Assembly: GCF_008711465.1 (NCBI RefSeq)
Contig: NZ_VXKQ01000007.1
Location: 289,014 to 353,013, forward strand
Source: Francisella sp. SYW-9
GTDB taxonomy: Bacteria > Pseudomonadota > Gammaproteobacteria > Francisellales > Francisellaceae
Length of the DNA: 64,000 bases
Reading direction: 5' to 3'
Under the pieces are notes generated by a model. The model did no database searches. It saw only the letters and a program-made list of their open reading frames with translations, and was not told the DNA's origin. The translations under genes were made by a program, and so were the position numbers. This document shows positions 28,294 to 39,722 of this stretch, piece after piece. Position 1 is the stretch's first letter. Every line of letters begins with the position of its first letter.

Positions 28294-29484
28294 TTATTCT
28301 TTCAGTCTAAGTAATTTTCTAACTTGTAAAGCAATTAAAAACCATAATAGTGTTGCTAAAACAGAAGTCAGCTTTAGAGCTAAGATAACAAATGGTTGCT
28401 TTATATCATTGGCACTGATAAATATCCCTGCAAGAGGTAAAATATTATTTATGGAATGATAAAAGACCTCAGTCCCATAATCAATAAACTGGTATTGCAA
28501 AATTACAACATTTGCTATCCAAATGAAAAACATACATATAATTGGTTTTACGAAACTAGTACCACAACCATTTATCAAATCATAGATGTTAATCAATCCA
28601 GATAAGCCTGTCCATTTTTTACAAAAACAAGGTCTACTTTTATTAGTTTTCTTATCTTCTTTAGATTCCTTTTTTAATGACTCTTTAGCTTTTGCCAACA
28701 AATAGTGTCTATGTAACTGTTGTGCCTCCATATAGGCATTATTACGATTGAAAAATTCTGCTAAACGGCTAAACTCTAGAGAATCTCCGTCAATTTTTAA
28801 CAAATTATCAAAAGTTATTTTATCTATATTTAACGAGTGGCTTATTGATGATTTATCGTCGAAATATGGAATTGATTTAAGCTTGCTGTTCTCATCAGTT
28901 TCAAACTCTAAGAGTTCACTATCTAATACTTGCAAATCTCCTTTAAATCCATTTAAAGACAAACAAACATGTTTCATACTTGAAAAAATATACTTCTGCG
29001 GACCCTTAACTGTTATTTTTATTGGAGTAAAACGATGCTTTATAATTAGAATATTTAAATAATTTTCTTTATCATTTGCTAACTTGCTTTTATAAAATTC
29101 TAAATTATCTATAGTAAAATTAGGATCATATTTATATGGAATTATTTTTATATCGTCTATAATTATTTGCTTAAAATGATGATTTGGAATTTGTTTTTCA
29201 TTATTATCAGTAACCTTAAACCGTAATTTTCTAAAGTTTTTTAACTCTATACTTTCAACTATTGTGGTGTATATATTCTCTTTATTATCTAAAATTATAT
29301 CTAATTGATTAAACCCATTTGATGCTTCACAATGTAATTCAATAAAAACATCTTTTGAATCTGATATTTTGTAGCCTATTTTACCACAATTAATAGGGCT
29401 TAGCTTTAAGCTATATAAACCACTAAAATATTTTAAAAGATCTTGATATAAACTCTCTTGTTTATCTCTTTTAATTTCGTGCAA
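28294..29484 (-). CDS. unknown protein with C-terminal membrane segments (downstream frame)
   Basis: 396 codons opening at a TTG (29484), with no ATG start near. The first ~240 residues look like beta-rich soluble sequence. Then come a helical stretch (EFFNRNNAYMEAQQLHRHYL) and a basic, Cys-containing patch, followed by two or three hydrophobic segments (near 312-332, 340-355 and 368-388) ending LLRLKE. I do not recognise the family. The TTG lies 3 bp downstream of an A7 run and inside the upstream 111-aa gene. A -1 shift at that run would fuse the two frames into about 491 aa, so this is more likely the second half of one gene than an independent one. Confidence 0.6.
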   Translation of the reverse strand: MHEIKRDKQESLYQDLLKYFSGLYSLKLSPINCGKIGYKISDSKDVFIELHCEASNGFNQLDIILDNKENIYTTIVESIELKNFRKLRFKVTDNNEKQIPNHHFKQIIIDDIKIIPYKYDPNFTIDNLEFYKSKLANDKENYLNILIIKHRFTPIKITVKGPQKYIFSSMKHVCLSLNGFKGDLQVLDSELLEFETDENSKLKSIPYFDDKSSISHSLNIDKITFDNLLKIDGDSLEFSRLAEFFNRNNAYMEAQQLHRHYLLAKAKESLKKESKEDKKTNKSRPCFCKKWTGLSGLINIYDLINGCGTSFVKPIICMFFIWIANVVILQYQFIDYGTEVFYHSINNILPLAGIFISANDIKQPFVILALKLTSVLATLLWFLIALQVRKLLRLKE

Positions 29485-29768
29485 TATTTTTTTACAATAT
29501 CTTTCTTATTTATGTTTTTAGATAATTTAGAAGATATAGCTATCAAATCATTTTCAAAATCATCCTTACTTACTTTATTATTTTCTAGGAAACTGTAAGC
29601 ATGTGCAGAACATTTATTATCATCATTTACATCTTCAGAGCAATAAGGGCAACAACGAGATACTTTTCTTGGATTATTAAAAATATTAAGATAAAAAGCC
29701 TTAAGCTCAGTATCAATTTTACAAGTTTTGGGCAAACCATCCCAACAAAAATCTATTTCACTATTCAT
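29433..29768 (-). CDS. unknown protein with Cys/His zinc-knuckle (upstream frame)
   Basis: 111 aa from an ATG at 29768. Residues 40-56 form CPYC-x9-CSAH, a likely zinc site, with another Cys pair (C8 and C16) near the N-terminus. The zinc site is followed by a helical, lysine-rich part. At codons 92-94 it crosses GTA AAA AAA, a slippery A AAA AAA heptamer, after which only 17 residues remain. The protein overlaps the start of the 396-codon frame by 52 bases. No homolog is recalled. Confidence 0.6.
   Translation of the reverse strand: MNSEIDFCWDGLPKTCKIDTELKAFYLNIFNNPRKVSRCCPYCSEDVNDDNKCSAHAYSFLENNKVSKDDFENDLIAISSKLSKNINKKDIVKKYCTKLKEINKRVYIKIF
29487..29493 (-). promoter_or_regulatory. A AAA AAA slippery heptamer joining the 111-codon and 396-codon frames
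   Basis: Read on the minus strand in the upstream frame, the text is GTA AAA AAA TAT. A -1 slip leads into ATA TTG CAC GAA ATT, which is exactly the downstream frame. The phase is correct for canonical -1 frameshifting, and a run of seven A is also prone to indels and polymerase slippage. Confidence 0.55.
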
Positions 29769-29870
29769 AAAACGCCAAATAAAAATACCCTATACTTATA
29801 GAATACGGTATAAGTTAAAATAATAAAAATTAAGGTATAAATTTAAAAAGAAAAAATATTTAGAGAAAAA

Positions 29871-31757
29871 CTATCTGATATATTTATTTACAAGCTTAAC
29901 AAAAGACATAGGATCTTCTATTTTAGCGCCTTCAACAAACATTGCTTGCATAAGAAGTAACTCAGAAATATCACCAAATACTTCTGTATCAGCTTCATCT
30001 TTTAGTTTTTGTACTAAATGATGCTCAGCATTAAGCTCTAAGATAGGCTTCATACCCATACCAGGCATAAATGCTTGTCCAGCTTCTTCCATCATTTTTT
30101 GCATGTGTAAGCTCATACCATAGTCATTTACAACCACACAGCTTGGAGAATCAGTTAGACGCTTAGATAAACGTACATCTTCAACTTTATCTTTTAGAGA
30201 TTCTTTTACTTCTTCTAAGATTTTTTTGAAATCTTTAGATTCTTTTTCAAATTTCTCTTTGTTTTCTTCTGACTCAAACTTATCAAGATCGATATCACCT
30301 TTGATAATAGACTTCATATGCTTACCATCAAACTCAGTCAATGTAGACATCATCCACTCATCGATACGATCTGACATAAGGATTACTTCAATACCTTTCT
30401 TCTTGAATGCTTCAAGTTGTGGGTTATTAGCAGCAGCCTTATGACTATCAGATGTAATATAGTAGATAGTATCTTGACCTTCTTTCATACGCGAAATATA
30501 GTCAGCTAAAGAAACTGTTTGCTTAGAGTCTCCATTCTCTGTAGTCGCAAATCTTAATAGGCCAGCAATTTTTTCTTTATTTGAGTGATCGTCAGATATA
30601 CCTTCTTTAAGCACTTGACCAAAGTTATCCCAGAATTTTTGATATTTTTCTGCATCTTTATTAGCAAGCTTCTTAAGTTCACCAAGAACCTTAGAAGTTG
30701 TCGCTTTTCTGATCTTATCAATAACTTTATTATGCTGTAATATCTCACGTGATACGTTTAGTGGTAAATCAGCAGAGTCAATTACACCTTTAACAAATCT
30801 TAAATATGGAGGTAGTAATTCCTTGTTCTCCATAATAAATACTCTACGCACATATAAAGATAAACCATAATCTTTATCTCTATTCCAGAAGTCAAAAGGC
30901 TTATTCTCTGGGATATATAGTAAGCTGTTATACTCAAGGTTACCCTCAACTTTGTTATGTATCCACATTGAAGCATCTGCAAAATCATGAGATATATACT
31001 TATAGAACTCTTGATACTCTTCATCAGTTACTTCATCTTTTGATCTTAACCAAATAGCTTTAGTATTGTTTACAGTCTCATACTCATCTTTGATTGTTTG
31101 CTCACCTTTATCATCAGTTTCAACTTTTTTCATCTGAATAGGAGTATTGATACAATCAGAATATTTATGAACTAAACCTTTTAATAAGTTATGCTCTAGT
31201 AGGTCTAACTGATCTTCTTTGATATGCAGAGTTATCTCTGTACCACGCTTTTCTTTAGTGATAGTTTCTACTGTAAAGCCATTTTTCGCATCAGAAACCC
31301 ACTTAGTTGCCTGAGCTTTGTCTTGACCCGCTTTTCTAGTTCTAACCGTAACTTTATCAGCAACGATAAATGATGAATAAAAACCAACACCAAATTGACC
31401 GATAAGTTCATTATCTTTACTCTTATCACCTGTTAAATTCTCTAAGAATTTCTTAGTACCAGACTTTGCAATAGTTCCAAGGTTCTCAATAACCTCTTCC
31501 TCTGTCATACCAATACCATTATCACTAACTGTAATAGTCTTAGCATCCTTATCAAAGTCTACTTTTATTGCATAATCAGTGTCACCTTCGCTTAACTCTG
31601 CATTTGAGATACTTTCATATCTTAGCTTCTCAATTGCATCAGAACTATTTGATACTAGTTCTCTTAGGAAAATTTCACGATTTGAATATAGCGAATGAAT
31701 TACAAGGTGAAGTAATTTATCTACCTCAGTTTCAAAAGTATATTTTTTTTCTGACAT
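29871..31757 (-). CDS. htpG: molecular chaperone HtpG (Hsp90)
   Basis: 628 aa, near the E. coli length (624). GHKL ATPase motifs are clear: [18 protein letters not shown], and the [11 protein letters not shown] lid region. The middle domain has [11 protein letters not shown] and the C-terminal dimerisation domain ends without an MEEVD tail, as usual in bacteria. AAAGAGGG precedes the ATG. It stands alone on the minus strand, with 100 bp to its downstream neighbour. Confidence 0.97.
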   Translation of the reverse strand: MSEKKYTFETEVDKLLHLVIHSLYSNREIFLRELVSNSSDAIEKLRYESISNAELSEGDTDYAIKVDFDKDAKTITVSDNGIGMTEEEVIENLGTIAKSGTKKFLENLTGDKSKDNELIGQFGVGFYSSFIVADKVTVRTRKAGQDKAQATKWVSDAKNGFTVETITKEKRGTEITLHIKEDQLDLLEHNLLKGLVHKYSDCINTPIQMKKVETDDKGEQTIKDEYETVNNTKAIWLRSKDEVTDEEYQEFYKYISHDFADASMWIHNKVEGNLEYNSLLYIPENKPFDFWNRDKDYGLSLYVRRVFIMENKELLPPYLRFVKGVIDSADLPLNVSREILQHNKVIDKIRKATTSKVLGELKKLANKDAEKYQKFWDNFGQVLKEGISDDHSNKEKIAGLLRFATTENGDSKQTVSLADYISRMKEGQDTIYYITSDSHKAAANNPQLEAFKKKGIEVILMSDRIDEWMMSTLTEFDGKHMKSIIKGDIDLDKFESEENKEKFEKESKDFKKILEEVKESLKDKVEDVRLSKRLTDSPSCVVVNDYGMSLHMQKMMEEAGQAFMPGMGMKPILELNAEHHLVQKLKDEADTEVFGDISELLLMQAMFVEGAKIEDPMSFVKLVNKYIR

Positions 31758-31868
31758 TTTATATAACCCTCTTTTGTTATATTCATTTAAATAAAATCTA
31801 TGACAGTGTATATATGAGAGTTATTATTATTTTTTCAAGAATTTTTTATTCTAATTACACTTTAAAGG

Positions 31869-32567
31869 CTAATTTGGCGAAGAATCTTTATTACTTTTGC
31901 ATTTCTTTTTAGCAGCTTCCTCGCGTTCTTGTCGCATTTCTTCAATAAAAGCCCCACCTATTAAACCACTAGGAATAGCAAAAACTCCTATACCAAGCAT
32001 CGAAAGAGCTGCTGCAATTAGTCTACCAGCCAAAGTTACTGGATACATATCACCATATCCAACTGTTGTTAACGTTGTAACTCCCCACCATAATGTTTTT
32101 GATATAGTTGAGAACACTTGTGGTTGCGCATTATGCTCTGCGTAAAACATCATTACACATGAGATTATCAATATTACAAAGATTAAACAGTATGCTACTA
32201 ACAGCTCAAGATAGATTTTCTTAAATACATTAACCAATCTATTCATAATTGCTGAATTTTGAAATATTTTAAATATACGTAACAACCTAAGCACTATTAG
32301 TTCATGGGAATTCACACCAAAAAGCGCAAGTATCAATGGTAAAAAAATAGCTATAAAGTCGATAACATTATAAAATTTAAAAACAAATACTAGTTTTTTA
32401 GGCGATATAACTAATCGAATAATATACTCAATAGAAAAGATCGCGGAAAAACTAATATTAACATAGTTAAGATAATCTACATTACCATAATCTACTTGCG
32501 TTATTAAAGTTATAGAATTGATAATAACCAATATGATAATTACACACTGGTAAAGTTTTTGAGCCAT
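31869..32567 (-). CDS. voltage-gated-like potassium channel (ion transporter family)
   Basis: 232 aa with six hydrophobic segments. The pore has the K+ selectivity signature TTVGYGDMYP, and the S4-like segment (VLRLLRIFKIFQ) has only a few spaced basic residues. The last helix leads into a short charged tail (EEMRQEREEAAKKK). It should form a tetrameric inner-membrane channel; the weak S4 leaves voltage sensing uncertain. Located between rplQ and htpG, same strand, without obvious operon link. Confidence 0.85.
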   Translation of the reverse strand: MAQKLYQCVIIILVIINSITLITQVDYGNVDYLNYVNISFSAIFSIEYIIRLVISPKKLVFVFKFYNVIDFIAIFLPLILALFGVNSHELIVLRLLRIFKIFQNSAIMNRLVNVFKKIYLELLVAYCLIFVILIISCVMMFYAEHNAQPQVFSTISKTLWWGVTTLTTVGYGDMYPVTLAGRLIAAALSMLGIGVFAIPSGLIGGAFIEEMRQEREEAAKKKCKSNKDSSPN

Positions 32568-32680
32568 ATAAATAAACTAAATAATAAAAAATTATAAAGT
32601 AATTTTAGCAAATATATTTGGGATAATGAGAGTAAAAATTTAGATATTTTTGAATAAGAATTTTTGAGATATAAAAGAAA

Positions 32681-33118
32681 TTATTCTTCGTCAGCAGCTT
32701 CTTCTACTTCAGGTCTGTCTACTAATTCGATGAAAGCCATAGGCGCTTTATCACCAAATCTGTAACCACACTTAAGGATTCTAGTGTAACCACCAGCTCT
32801 TTCTGCATAACGAGCACCAAACTCTTCGAAAAGTTTAGTTACAGCTGCTTTGTTTCTTAAGAAGTCAAATGCTTGTCTTCTTAATGCGACTGATTGTGCT
32901 TTAAACTCATTAGAATTTACATCTAACTCGTTTCTTAATTTATATTCTCTTTTAGCTAAAGTAACTAAAGGCTCAACGATAGTTCTTAATTCTTTAGCTT
33001 TTGGTAAAGTAGTTTTGATAAGCTCATGATTGATCAAAGAAGCTGACATGTTTTTAAACATAGCTTTTCTATGACTACTAGTTCTACCAAATTTTCTACC
33101 TTGCTTATGATGTCTCAT
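32681..33118 (-). CDS. rplQ: 50S ribosomal protein L17
   Basis: 145 aa, longer than E. coli L17 (127 aa). It starts [20 protein letters not shown], as the family does, and keeps the [20 protein letters not shown] block; the extra length is an acidic tail. Last gene of the ribosomal block, 48 bp after rpoA. No clear terminator hairpin follows. Confidence 0.97.
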   Translation of the reverse strand: MRHHKQGRKFGRTSSHRKAMFKNMSASLINHELIKTTLPKAKELRTIVEPLVTLAKREYKLRNELDVNSNEFKAQSVALRRQAFDFLRNKAAVTKLFEEFGARYAERAGGYTRILKCGYRFGDKAPMAFIELVDRPEVEEAADEE

Positions 33119-33166
33119 AGTAATTACTCCTTTATAGTTAATATTATATGATTACTATACTATTAT

Positions 33167-34138
33167 TTATTTTCCTTCAACTAATTCTCTAAAGTTATCA
33201 ATCTGAACACCTAGAGATAAGCTGTTATCTATCAATATTTGTTTAATCTCATTTAGAGATTTTTTACCTAAATTAGGTATCTTCATAAGTTTAGACTCAC
33301 TATATTGAACAAGATCGCCAAGATACTTGATGTTCTCAGCTCTTAAACAATTAGATGATCTTACAGTAAGCTCTAAGTCATCAATTGGTTTAAGAAGTAT
33401 AGGATCAATATTAGAATCTAATAAAGCATCTCCAGTTTTACCATTGCTAGGTACTTTAAGAGATACAAAAACTGACATTTGCTCACAAAAATATTCTAAA
33501 GCTTTTGTAACAGCTACTAGTGGTTCTACAGTACCATTTGTTTTCAAAAATACTTCTAGAACATCACTCTCGCCATTATCAATTACTTCAAATGCAACTC
33601 TTTTGATTGGGTTATAATCTGCATCAACAGCTATATCACCAATTCTGTCTAGTTCAATTGGTACAGCTGAAAGTATCCCTACATTTCTGCCATAATCAAC
33701 TGTTGCAACTAAACTGAACTCTCTTTGATTTGTCAAAGTAGCTATAGGTTGATCTTTATTTATAATCTCTACACCTTGAGTTGTCTTAAAGTCACCAGCC
33801 GTAACAACACCTGTTTTATTAACAGATAACTCTAGCTCAACACCTTCGATGCCATTGTCAAGTTTGATTGCTACTTTCTTTAAGTTAGAAACGATTTCGA
33901 CAACATCTTCTTTGACATCTTCTAAAGCAGAATACTCATGCAATACATCTTTAATATTTACTTTAATAATAGATGCACCAGGAAGAGAAGATAATAAAAC
34001 CCTTCTAATAGAGTTGCCAAGGATATGAGCCATACCTTTTTCTACAGGAGAAAGCTGTACTTTATATCCTAAAGCACCTAAATCCTCTTTAAGCTGTATA
34101 TTAGGTAAAAATTCTTGGTTTGAATTATTATTACTCAC
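33167..34138 (-). CDS. rpoA: RNA polymerase subunit alpha
   Basis: 323 aa. The N-terminal domain, which dimerises and starts polymerase assembly, has [20 protein letters not shown], clearly diverged from the usual GFGHTLGNALRRVLLSSMP. The C-terminal DNA-binding domain is more standard ([18 protein letters not shown] and [16 protein letters not shown]). Francisella is known to encode two different alpha subunits; this copy in the ribosomal block would be alpha-1. No second copy lies in this window. It lies 64 bp after rpsD and 48 bp before rplQ. Confidence 0.96.
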   Translation of the reverse strand: MSNNNSNQEFLPNIQLKEDLGALGYKVQLSPVEKGMAHILGNSIRRVLLSSLPGASIIKVNIKDVLHEYSALEDVKEDVVEIVSNLKKVAIKLDNGIEGVELELSVNKTGVVTAGDFKTTQGVEIINKDQPIATLTNQREFSLVATVDYGRNVGILSAVPIELDRIGDIAVDADYNPIKRVAFEVIDNGESDVLEVFLKTNGTVEPLVAVTKALEYFCEQMSVFVSLKVPSNGKTGDALLDSNIDPILLKPIDDLELTVRSSNCLRAENIKYLGDLVQYSESKLMKIPNLGKKSLNEIKQILIDNSLSLGVQIDNFRELVEGK

Positions 34139-34202
34139 TAAAAAATCTCCTTGAAATAAAGGCCATAAAGAGCCACTAAAGATAATAAAATATTATTTAT
34201 TA

Positions 34203-34823
34203 TTACTTAGAGTAAAGCTCGATGATTAATTGTTCATTTATGTCTGATGATAGCTCAGATCTATCTGGAGAAGCTTTCATAGTACCTTCTAATGAATCAG
34301 TATTTACATCGATCCAAGAAAGTTCTTTTCTGCTTTTAGCAAGCTCAACAGCATTTTGAATTCTTAATTGTTTTTTAGCTTTCTCTCTTACTGCAACGAT
34401 ATCACCAGCTTTAACTTGAGCAGATGGTACGTTACAAGTATGTCCATTAAGAACTATACCTTTATGAACAACAAGCTGTCTAGCTTCTGCACGAGTAGCA
34501 GCAAAGCCCATTCTATAAACAACATTGTCTAATCTTGATTCTAATAGTTCTAATAAAGTAGCACCTGTGTTACCTTTTCTTCTATTAGCTTCAAGATAGT
34601 ATTTTTTGAACTGACCTTCTAAAATACCGTACATACGACGAACTTTTTGCTTTTCTCTTAACTGTAAACCATAGTCAGAAAGACGCGCTCTTCTTGCTCC
34701 ATGTTGACCTGGTGCAGTATTCATTTTGCATTTTTCGTCGTTAGCTTTTACGCCACTTTTTAAAAATAAGTCAGTACCTTCTCTTCTAGAAAGTTTACAC
34801 TTTGGTCCTAGATATCTAGCCAT
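34203..34823 (-). CDS. rpsD: 30S ribosomal protein S4
   Basis: 206 aa, same length as E. coli S4. Primary 16S rRNA binder and, in E. coli, translational repressor of the alpha operon. The start [20 protein letters not shown] and the S4 RNA-binding fold ([29 protein letters not shown]) are clear. 21 bp after rpsK. Confidence 0.97.
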   Translation of the reverse strand: MARYLGPKCKLSRREGTDLFLKSGVKANDEKCKMNTAPGQHGARRARLSDYGLQLREKQKVRRMYGILEGQFKKYYLEANRRKGNTGATLLELLESRLDNVVYRMGFAATRAEARQLVVHKGIVLNGHTCNVPSAQVKAGDIVAVREKAKKQLRIQNAVELAKSRKELSWIDVNTDSLEGTMKASPDRSELSSDINEQLIIELYSK

Positions 34824-34844
34824 TATTTATTTCCCTTTAAAATA

Positions 34845-35234
34845 TTAAACACGACGTTTCTTAGGAGGACGACAACCATTATGAGGTAATGGAGTCACAT
34901 CTGTTATACTTGATACTTTTAGGTTCTTAGCGTTTAAAGCTCTAACAGCTGAATCTCTACCTGAACCTGGTCCTTTTACTAAAACATCTACATTTTTAAC
35001 ACCATATTCTAGAGCCATATCAGCTGCTCTTTCTGCTGCAACCTGAGCAGCGAAAGGTGTACTTTTTCTTGAACCTCTAAAGCCACTACCACCAGAAGTT
35101 GCCCAAGATAAAGCATTACCTTGTCTATCTGTGATAGTCACTATAGTGTTATTAAAAGATGAGTAAATATGAGCAACTGCATCAGTAACTACTCTTTTTA
35201 CTTTTTTCTTTGATGATCTAACAGACTTAGCCAT
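34845..35234 (-). CDS. rpsK: 30S ribosomal protein S11
   Basis: 129 aa, as in E. coli. Platform protein near the mRNA exit. Signatures: [19 protein letters not shown], the [14 protein letters not shown] block and the end [12 protein letters not shown]. 36 bp after rpsM. Confidence 0.97.
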   Translation of the reverse strand: MAKSVRSSKKKVKRVVTDAVAHIYSSFNNTIVTITDRQGNALSWATSGGSGFRGSRKSTPFAAQVAAERAADMALEYGVKNVDVLVKGPGSGRDSAVRALNAKNLKVSSITDVTPLPHNGCRPPKKRRV

Positions 35235-35270
35235 ATAATCTACCCTTTAATCTTTATAGTTATAATTGTA

Positions 35271-35627
35271 TTACGCCTTGATTGGCTTTCTTGGACCCTT
35301 ACGAGTACGAGCATTAGTCTTCGTTCTTTGCCCTCTTACAGGAAGGCTACGACGATGTCTTCTACCTCTGAAGCAACCTAAGTCCATAAGTCTTTTTATG
35401 TCCATAGAAACTTCACGACGCAGGTCACCTTCTACAGTATATTTAGCAACCTCTGTTCTTAAGGCTTCAACTTGCTCATCTGTTAATTCTTTGATTTTAA
35501 CAGTCGGATCTAGTTTACAAGATTCACATATTTGTTGTGCTCTTGTCTTACCTATTCCATAAATTGAAGTTAATCCTATTACTGCATGTTTATGAACAGG
35601 AATATTAACACCAGCTATACGAGCCAT
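35271..35627 (-). CDS. rpsM: 30S ribosomal protein S13
   Basis: 118 aa, as in E. coli. Head protein contacting the P-site tRNA and 50S bridges. It starts [20 protein letters not shown] and ends in the basic tail with [17 protein letters not shown] 117-bp gap separates it from rpmJ, so an alpha-operon promoter or leader may lie there, though none is obvious. Confidence 0.97.
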   Translation of the reverse strand: MARIAGVNIPVHKHAVIGLTSIYGIGKTRAQQICESCKLDPTVKIKELTDEQVEALRTEVAKYTVEGDLRREVSMDIKRLMDLGCFRGRRHRRSLPVRGQRTKTNARTRKGPRKPIKA

Positions 35628-35744
35628 CTAATTCACTCCTAAATAATTATTCTTAATTTATTTGCTATCAAAGCAATTTAGTAACTTGCTAGGATAACTT
35701 TTTAAAAACAAATAATCAAGCTTTATTTAATTTTGCTTGACTGA

Positions 35745-35858
35745 TTAACCTTGTCTTTGCTTATGTCTAGGGTCTGTACATATCACACGAACTACTCTGT
35801 TACGCTTGATAACTTTACAGTTTCTACACATTTTTTTAACTGAAGCTCTAACTTTCAT
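35745..35858 (-). CDS. rpmJ: 50S ribosomal protein L36
   Basis: 37 aa, very short and easy to miss. The protein starts [20 protein letters not shown] and ends HKQRQG, with the zinc ligands Cys11, Cys14, Cys27 and His32 of the zinc-binding (C+) form. It lies 24 bp after secY, the usual end of the spc operon. A GGAGAAAT-like ribosome-binding site lies before the ATG. Confidence 0.95.
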
Positions 35859-35882
35859 TATATTTCTCCAAAAAATATTTCT

Positions 35883-37208
35883 CTATTTTCTCTTACCGCT
35901 AAGATTTGCTTTTTTCAGTAAAGAATCATATTGTGTTGACATCATATGAGATCTAACTTGAGCCATAAAGTCCATCATCACAACTACAACAATTAGTAAA
36001 GATGTTCCACCGAATGTAAATGATAAACCTTGTGCAAAGAATTTCACTACAAATATCGGTAATAAACATATAGCTGTAATATATAATGAACCAACTAAAG
36101 TCAATCTTGTCATAACTGCATCTATATACTTAGCTGTCTGCTCACCAGGTCTTACACCCGAAATATAAGCGCCAGATTTCTTTAAGTTATCCGCCGTCTC
36201 TTTTGGATTAAATACTAATGAAGTATAAAAGAAACAGAAAAATATAATAGTCGCAGCAAATACTACTGTATAAACTATACTACCTGGTTGTAGCATCTCA
36301 GCAACATTAGCTAACCAGCCTAGTGAATTATAGTTAGATAACCAACCGATTAAAACACCTGGAACCATAAGTATAGATGAAGCAAAAATCGCTGGGATTA
36401 CACCAGCCATGTTTAACTTCAAAGGCAAATGACTTGTCTGAGCAGCAAACATTTTTCTGCCCTGCTGTCTTTTTGCATAATTCACAGTAATTTTTCTCTG
36501 TGCGCTTTCCATAAATACTACAAATGCTATTACTAACAATAGAAGTATTAAAAGAACCCAAACAGATAAATATGATATTACATGTTGATTTGCCTGAGAT
36601 AGAGTGTTTGATATTTCAAATGGAAGATTTGCAATAATACCCGAAAAAATTAGTAGTGAAATACCATTTCCCACACCTCTTTCCGTGATTTGCTCACCCA
36701 ACCACATCAAAAACATACTACCAGTAGTAACAGAAACAATAGTCGTTAAATAAAATAACGGCATATTATGTGTTGTTACTAAACCATCTTGATGCAGAAC
36801 AAATGCAACAATACCAAATGATTGCACTACCGCCAAAGCAAGAGTAAAATATCTTGTATACTGAGTGATTTTTTTCTGACCCGATTCACCTTCTTTCTTC
36901 AGCTCTATAAACTTAGGATATACAGCTGATAACATTTGAAAGACAATCGATGCAGAAATATAAGGCATCACACCCAAAGCAAAGATACTCATTTGAGTAA
37001 GAGCGCCACCAGAGAACATATTAAACATGCTCATCAAACCACTTGTTGATGAGTGTTGATTTGAAATAATTTGAACTAATTTTGTAGGATCAATGTTAGG
37101 GATAGGAATATATACACCTAATCTAAACACTAATATAGCAACAACTACAAAAATTAGTCTTGATTTTAATTCACCTGTTGTACCAGAAGCACTATTAAAC
37201 TTTGACAT
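35883..37208 (-). CDS. secY: preprotein translocase subunit SecY
   Basis: 441 aa, ten transmembrane segments. The protein-conducting channel of the Sec system. It has [17 protein letters not shown], the [15 protein letters not shown] pore region and [13 protein letters not shown]. Follows rplO by 11 bp, the normal spc-operon place. Confidence 0.97.
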   Translation of the reverse strand: MSKFNSASGTTGELKSRLIFVVVAILVFRLGVYIPIPNIDPTKLVQIISNQHSSTSGLMSMFNMFSGGALTQMSIFALGVMPYISASIVFQMLSAVYPKFIELKKEGESGQKKITQYTRYFTLALAVVQSFGIVAFVLHQDGLVTTHNMPLFYLTTIVSVTTGSMFLMWLGEQITERGVGNGISLLIFSGIIANLPFEISNTLSQANQHVISYLSVWVLLILLLLVIAFVVFMESAQRKITVNYAKRQQGRKMFAAQTSHLPLKLNMAGVIPAIFASSILMVPGVLIGWLSNYNSLGWLANVAEMLQPGSIVYTVVFAATIIFFCFFYTSLVFNPKETADNLKKSGAYISGVRPGEQTAKYIDAVMTRLTLVGSLYITAICLLPIFVVKFFAQGLSFTFGGTSLLIVVVVMMDFMAQVRSHMMSTQYDSLLKKANLSGKRK

Positions 37209-37219
37209 ATCTTTAAATC

Positions 37220-37651
37220 TTACTCTACTTTACCACCAGCTTTTTCGATAGCTTCTTTAGCACCTTTTGTGCAAGCTATACCCTTAAGGTTAACAGCTTT
37301 TTGGATTTCTCCAGAAGCTATTACTTTTGCTGTTTTAATATCTTTTCTAATAAGACCAAGATCTTTTAAAGTATCTAGAGTTACTTCATCAGCAGCTACA
37401 TGATTTAACTCATGAAGTCTGATCTCAGCAACAAATCTCTTAGACGCAGAAGTGAAACCAAATTTTGGTAGTCTTCTTTGTAAAGGCATTTGACCACCTT
37501 CGAAACCTACCTTATGGTAACCACCTGAACGTGCTTTTTGACCTTTGTGACCCTTACCAGAAGTTTTGCCTAAACCACTTCCTATACCACGACCAAGCCT
37601 TTTTGGAGCGCTTTTTGAGCCAGCAGCAGGAGCAATTGTATTTAATTTCAT
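37220..37651 (-). CDS. rplO: 50S ribosomal protein L15
   Basis: 143 aa (E. coli 144). The basic, glycine-rich N-terminus ([20 protein letters not shown]) and [15 protein letters not shown] are typical of this late-assembly protein. 6 bp after rpmD. Confidence 0.97.
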   Translation of the reverse strand: MKLNTIAPAAGSKSAPKRLGRGIGSGLGKTSGKGHKGQKARSGGYHKVGFEGGQMPLQRRLPKFGFTSASKRFVAEIRLHELNHVAADEVTLDTLKDLGLIRKDIKTAKVIASGEIQKAVNLKGIACTKGAKEAIEKAGGKVE

Positions 37652-37657
37652 TTGATA

Positions 37658-37843
37658 CTACCCCTCTATCTTAACCATATAATATATTTTATTAGCCATA
37701 CCACGGTTTGCTGGAGTATCTAATACTTCAACTGTGTGGTTGATCTTTCTTAAACCTAAACCTCTAGCAGATGCTATATGGTTTTGCTTACGACCAATCA
37801 GGCTTTTTACTAAAGTAACTTTAAATGTTTTAGCTTCGCTCAT
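37658..37843 (-). CDS. rpmD: 50S ribosomal protein L30
   Basis: 61 aa (E. coli 59). The family block [20 protein letters not shown] and the end [11 protein letters not shown] are clear. 5 bp after rpsE. Confidence 0.95.
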   Translation of the reverse strand: MSEAKTFKVTLVKSLIGRKQNHIASARGLGLRKINHTVEVLDTPANRGMANKIYYMVKIEG

Positions 37844-37848
37844 TTTAA

Positions 37849-38349
37849 TTACCCCTGAATCTCTTCAACAGACAGGCCTCTTTTATCAGCGATCTGTTCT
37901 GGTGATTTAATTTTCGCCAAGCCTGAGATTGTTGCTCTAACAACGTTTACAGGATTAGTTGAACCATATGTTTTTGCTAAAACGTTATGAACACCAACAG
38001 CTTCAAATACAGAACGCATAGCACCACCAGCAATAATACCAGTACCAGCAGATGCAGGCTGCATAAACACTTTTGAAGCACCATGGTTAGCCATAGTAGC
38101 ATACCATAACGTATCGTTATTTAGATTCACTGATACCATGTTTTTCTTAGCGTTTTCCATAGCTTTTTGGATAGCAACAGGCACTTCTCTTGATTTACCT
38201 CTACCTACACCAATTTTACCTTTACCGTCACCTACTACAGTTAGTGCGGCAAAGCTCATGATTCTACCACCTTTAACTGTCTTAGAGTGTCTTTTAACAC
38301 TAACTAACTTTTCAATCAGCTCTTCGTTCTTTTTTACTTCATTAGACAT
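37849..38349 (-). CDS. rpsE: 30S ribosomal protein S5
   Basis: 166 aa (E. coli 167). Works with S4 in decoding accuracy. Signatures: [40 protein letters not shown] and [20 protein letters not shown]. The residues around VKGGRI, where spectinomycin-resistance changes occur in other bacteria, are the usual ones. Confidence 0.97.
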   Translation of the reverse strand: MSNEVKKNEELIEKLVSVKRHSKTVKGGRIMSFAALTVVGDGKGKIGVGRGKSREVPVAIQKAMENAKKNMVSVNLNNDTLWYATMANHGASKVFMQPASAGTGIIAGGAMRSVFEAVGVHNVLAKTYGSTNPVNVVRATISGLAKIKSPEQIADKRGLSVEEIQG

Positions 38350-38376
38350 AATGAATAATCATCCATATTTTATTTA

Positions 38377-38730
38377 TTAAAACTGTAGACCATGCTCTCT
38401 AGCAGCTTCTGCTAAAGCTTTAACACGTCCATGATATCTATATCCAGATCTATCAAAAGCAACTTGCTCGATACCTTTGTCTTTACATCTGTTAGCAATA
38501 ACTTCGCCAACGATTGCAGCAGACTCAACATTTCCAGTATATTTACATTTTGCTTTAACATCTTTCTCTACAGTAGACGCAGAAGCTAATACAGTAGAAC
38601 CATCACCTGAGATTACTTGAGCATATACATGCTTAGGTGTTCTATAAACACAAAGTCTAGTATGCCCTAATTCTCTTAGCTTAATTCTAGTACGCTTACT
38701 ACGATTTAAACGAGCAGTTTTTTTATCCAT
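38377..38730 (-). CDS. rplR: 50S ribosomal protein L18
   Basis: 117 aa, as in E. coli. Binds 5S rRNA together with L5. [16 protein letters not shown] and the end [20 protein letters not shown] are diagnostic. 21 bp after rplF. Confidence 0.97.
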   Translation of the reverse strand: MDKKTARLNRSKRTRIKLRELGHTRLCVYRTPKHVYAQVISGDGSTVLASASTVEKDVKAKCKYTGNVESAAIVGEVIANRCKDKGIEQVAFDRSGYRYHGRVKALAEAAREHGLQF

Positions 38731-38751
38731 AATAATACTATCCTTTACTAC

Positions 38752-39288
38752 CTACTTCTTCTTAGCTTCTTTCTTAGCTACATATTCGTCTTCATAACGA
38801 ACACCTTTACCTTTATAAGGCTCAGGCTTTCTATAGTCTCTAATTTCAGCTGCTACTTTACCTAAAAGCTCTTTATCAGCACTTTTAAGAACGATTTCTG
38901 TAGGAGCTGGAGTCTCTGCAGTTACGCCTTGTGGTAAAGCATAAACAACTGGGTGAGAAAAACCTAATGTAAGATTTAATTCACTACCTTGAGCTTTAGC
39001 ACGGTAACCTACACCTATAATTTTTAGCTTTCTTTCAAAACCTTTACTTACACCTTCAACCATGTTGTTTAGGATAGCTCTTGCAGTACCTGATTGGGCA
39101 ACTGCATTTTTACTATTATTATTAGGTGTAACTGTTGCTTCATTATCTGCAACATTAAAAGTCACATCAGTAGAAAAAGTTTTGTTTAAAGTAGCCTTAG
39201 CTCCTTTAACTTCTACCTGATTGCCAGCAGCAACATTAACTGTAACACCGCTTGGGATAGCAACAGGCTTTTTACCTATTCTTGACAT
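38752..39288 (-). CDS. rplF: 50S ribosomal protein L6
   Basis: 178 aa (E. coli 177). Located near the factor-binding site. Starts [20 protein letters not shown]; the signature [14 protein letters not shown] lies near the end, followed by a lysine-rich tail. 19 bp after rpsH. Confidence 0.97.
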   Translation of the reverse strand: MSRIGKKPVAIPSGVTVNVAAGNQVEVKGAKATLNKTFSTDVTFNVADNEATVTPNNNSKNAVAQSGTARAILNNMVEGVSKGFERKLKIIGVGYRAKAQGSELNLTLGFSHPVVYALPQGVTAETPAPTEIVLKSADKELLGKVAAEIRDYRKPEPYKGKGVRYEDEYVAKKEAKKK

Positions 39289-39307
39289 ATCAAATCTCCT
39301 TGCTAAC

Positions 39308-39706
39308 TTAAGCTACGTAGCCAATTACTTCGCCACCAACACCAAGAGCTCTTGCTTTTCTATCACTTACTAAACCTTTAGAAGTAGAGATAATAGCAAC
39401 ACCAAAACCACCATATACTGTTGGTAAATCTTCGTGAGACTTATATATTCTCAAACTTGGTCTAGAAACTCTTTTGATCATCTCGATCACTGGAGTACCA
39501 GCATGATACTTAAGCTCAATTTCTATAGAAGGATGACCAGCAGCAGTTGTACCTTTAGCACAGCCTTTAACATAGCCTTCTTTAACTAAGAAGTTTGCGA
39601 TTTCCATTTTCATCTTTGAAAATGGTACAGAAACAGCTTCCTTTTCAGAAGAAAGACCATTTCTGATTCTTGTAAACATATCCGCGATAGGATCTTGCAT
39701 ACTCAT
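39308..39706 (-). CDS. rpsH: 30S ribosomal protein S8
   Basis: 132 aa (E. coli 130). Central-domain assembly protein and, in E. coli, repressor of the spc operon. [17 protein letters not shown] at the start and the final [20 protein letters not shown] are family signatures. 16 bp after rpsN. Confidence 0.97.
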   Translation of the reverse strand: MSMQDPIADMFTRIRNGLSSEKEAVSVPFSKMKMEIANFLVKEGYVKGCAKGTTAAGHPSIEIELKYHAGTPVIEMIKRVSRPSLRIYKSHEDLPTVYGGFGVAIISTSKGLVSDRKARALGVGGEVIGYVA

Positions 39707-39722
39707 AACTTAAAATTCCTTA

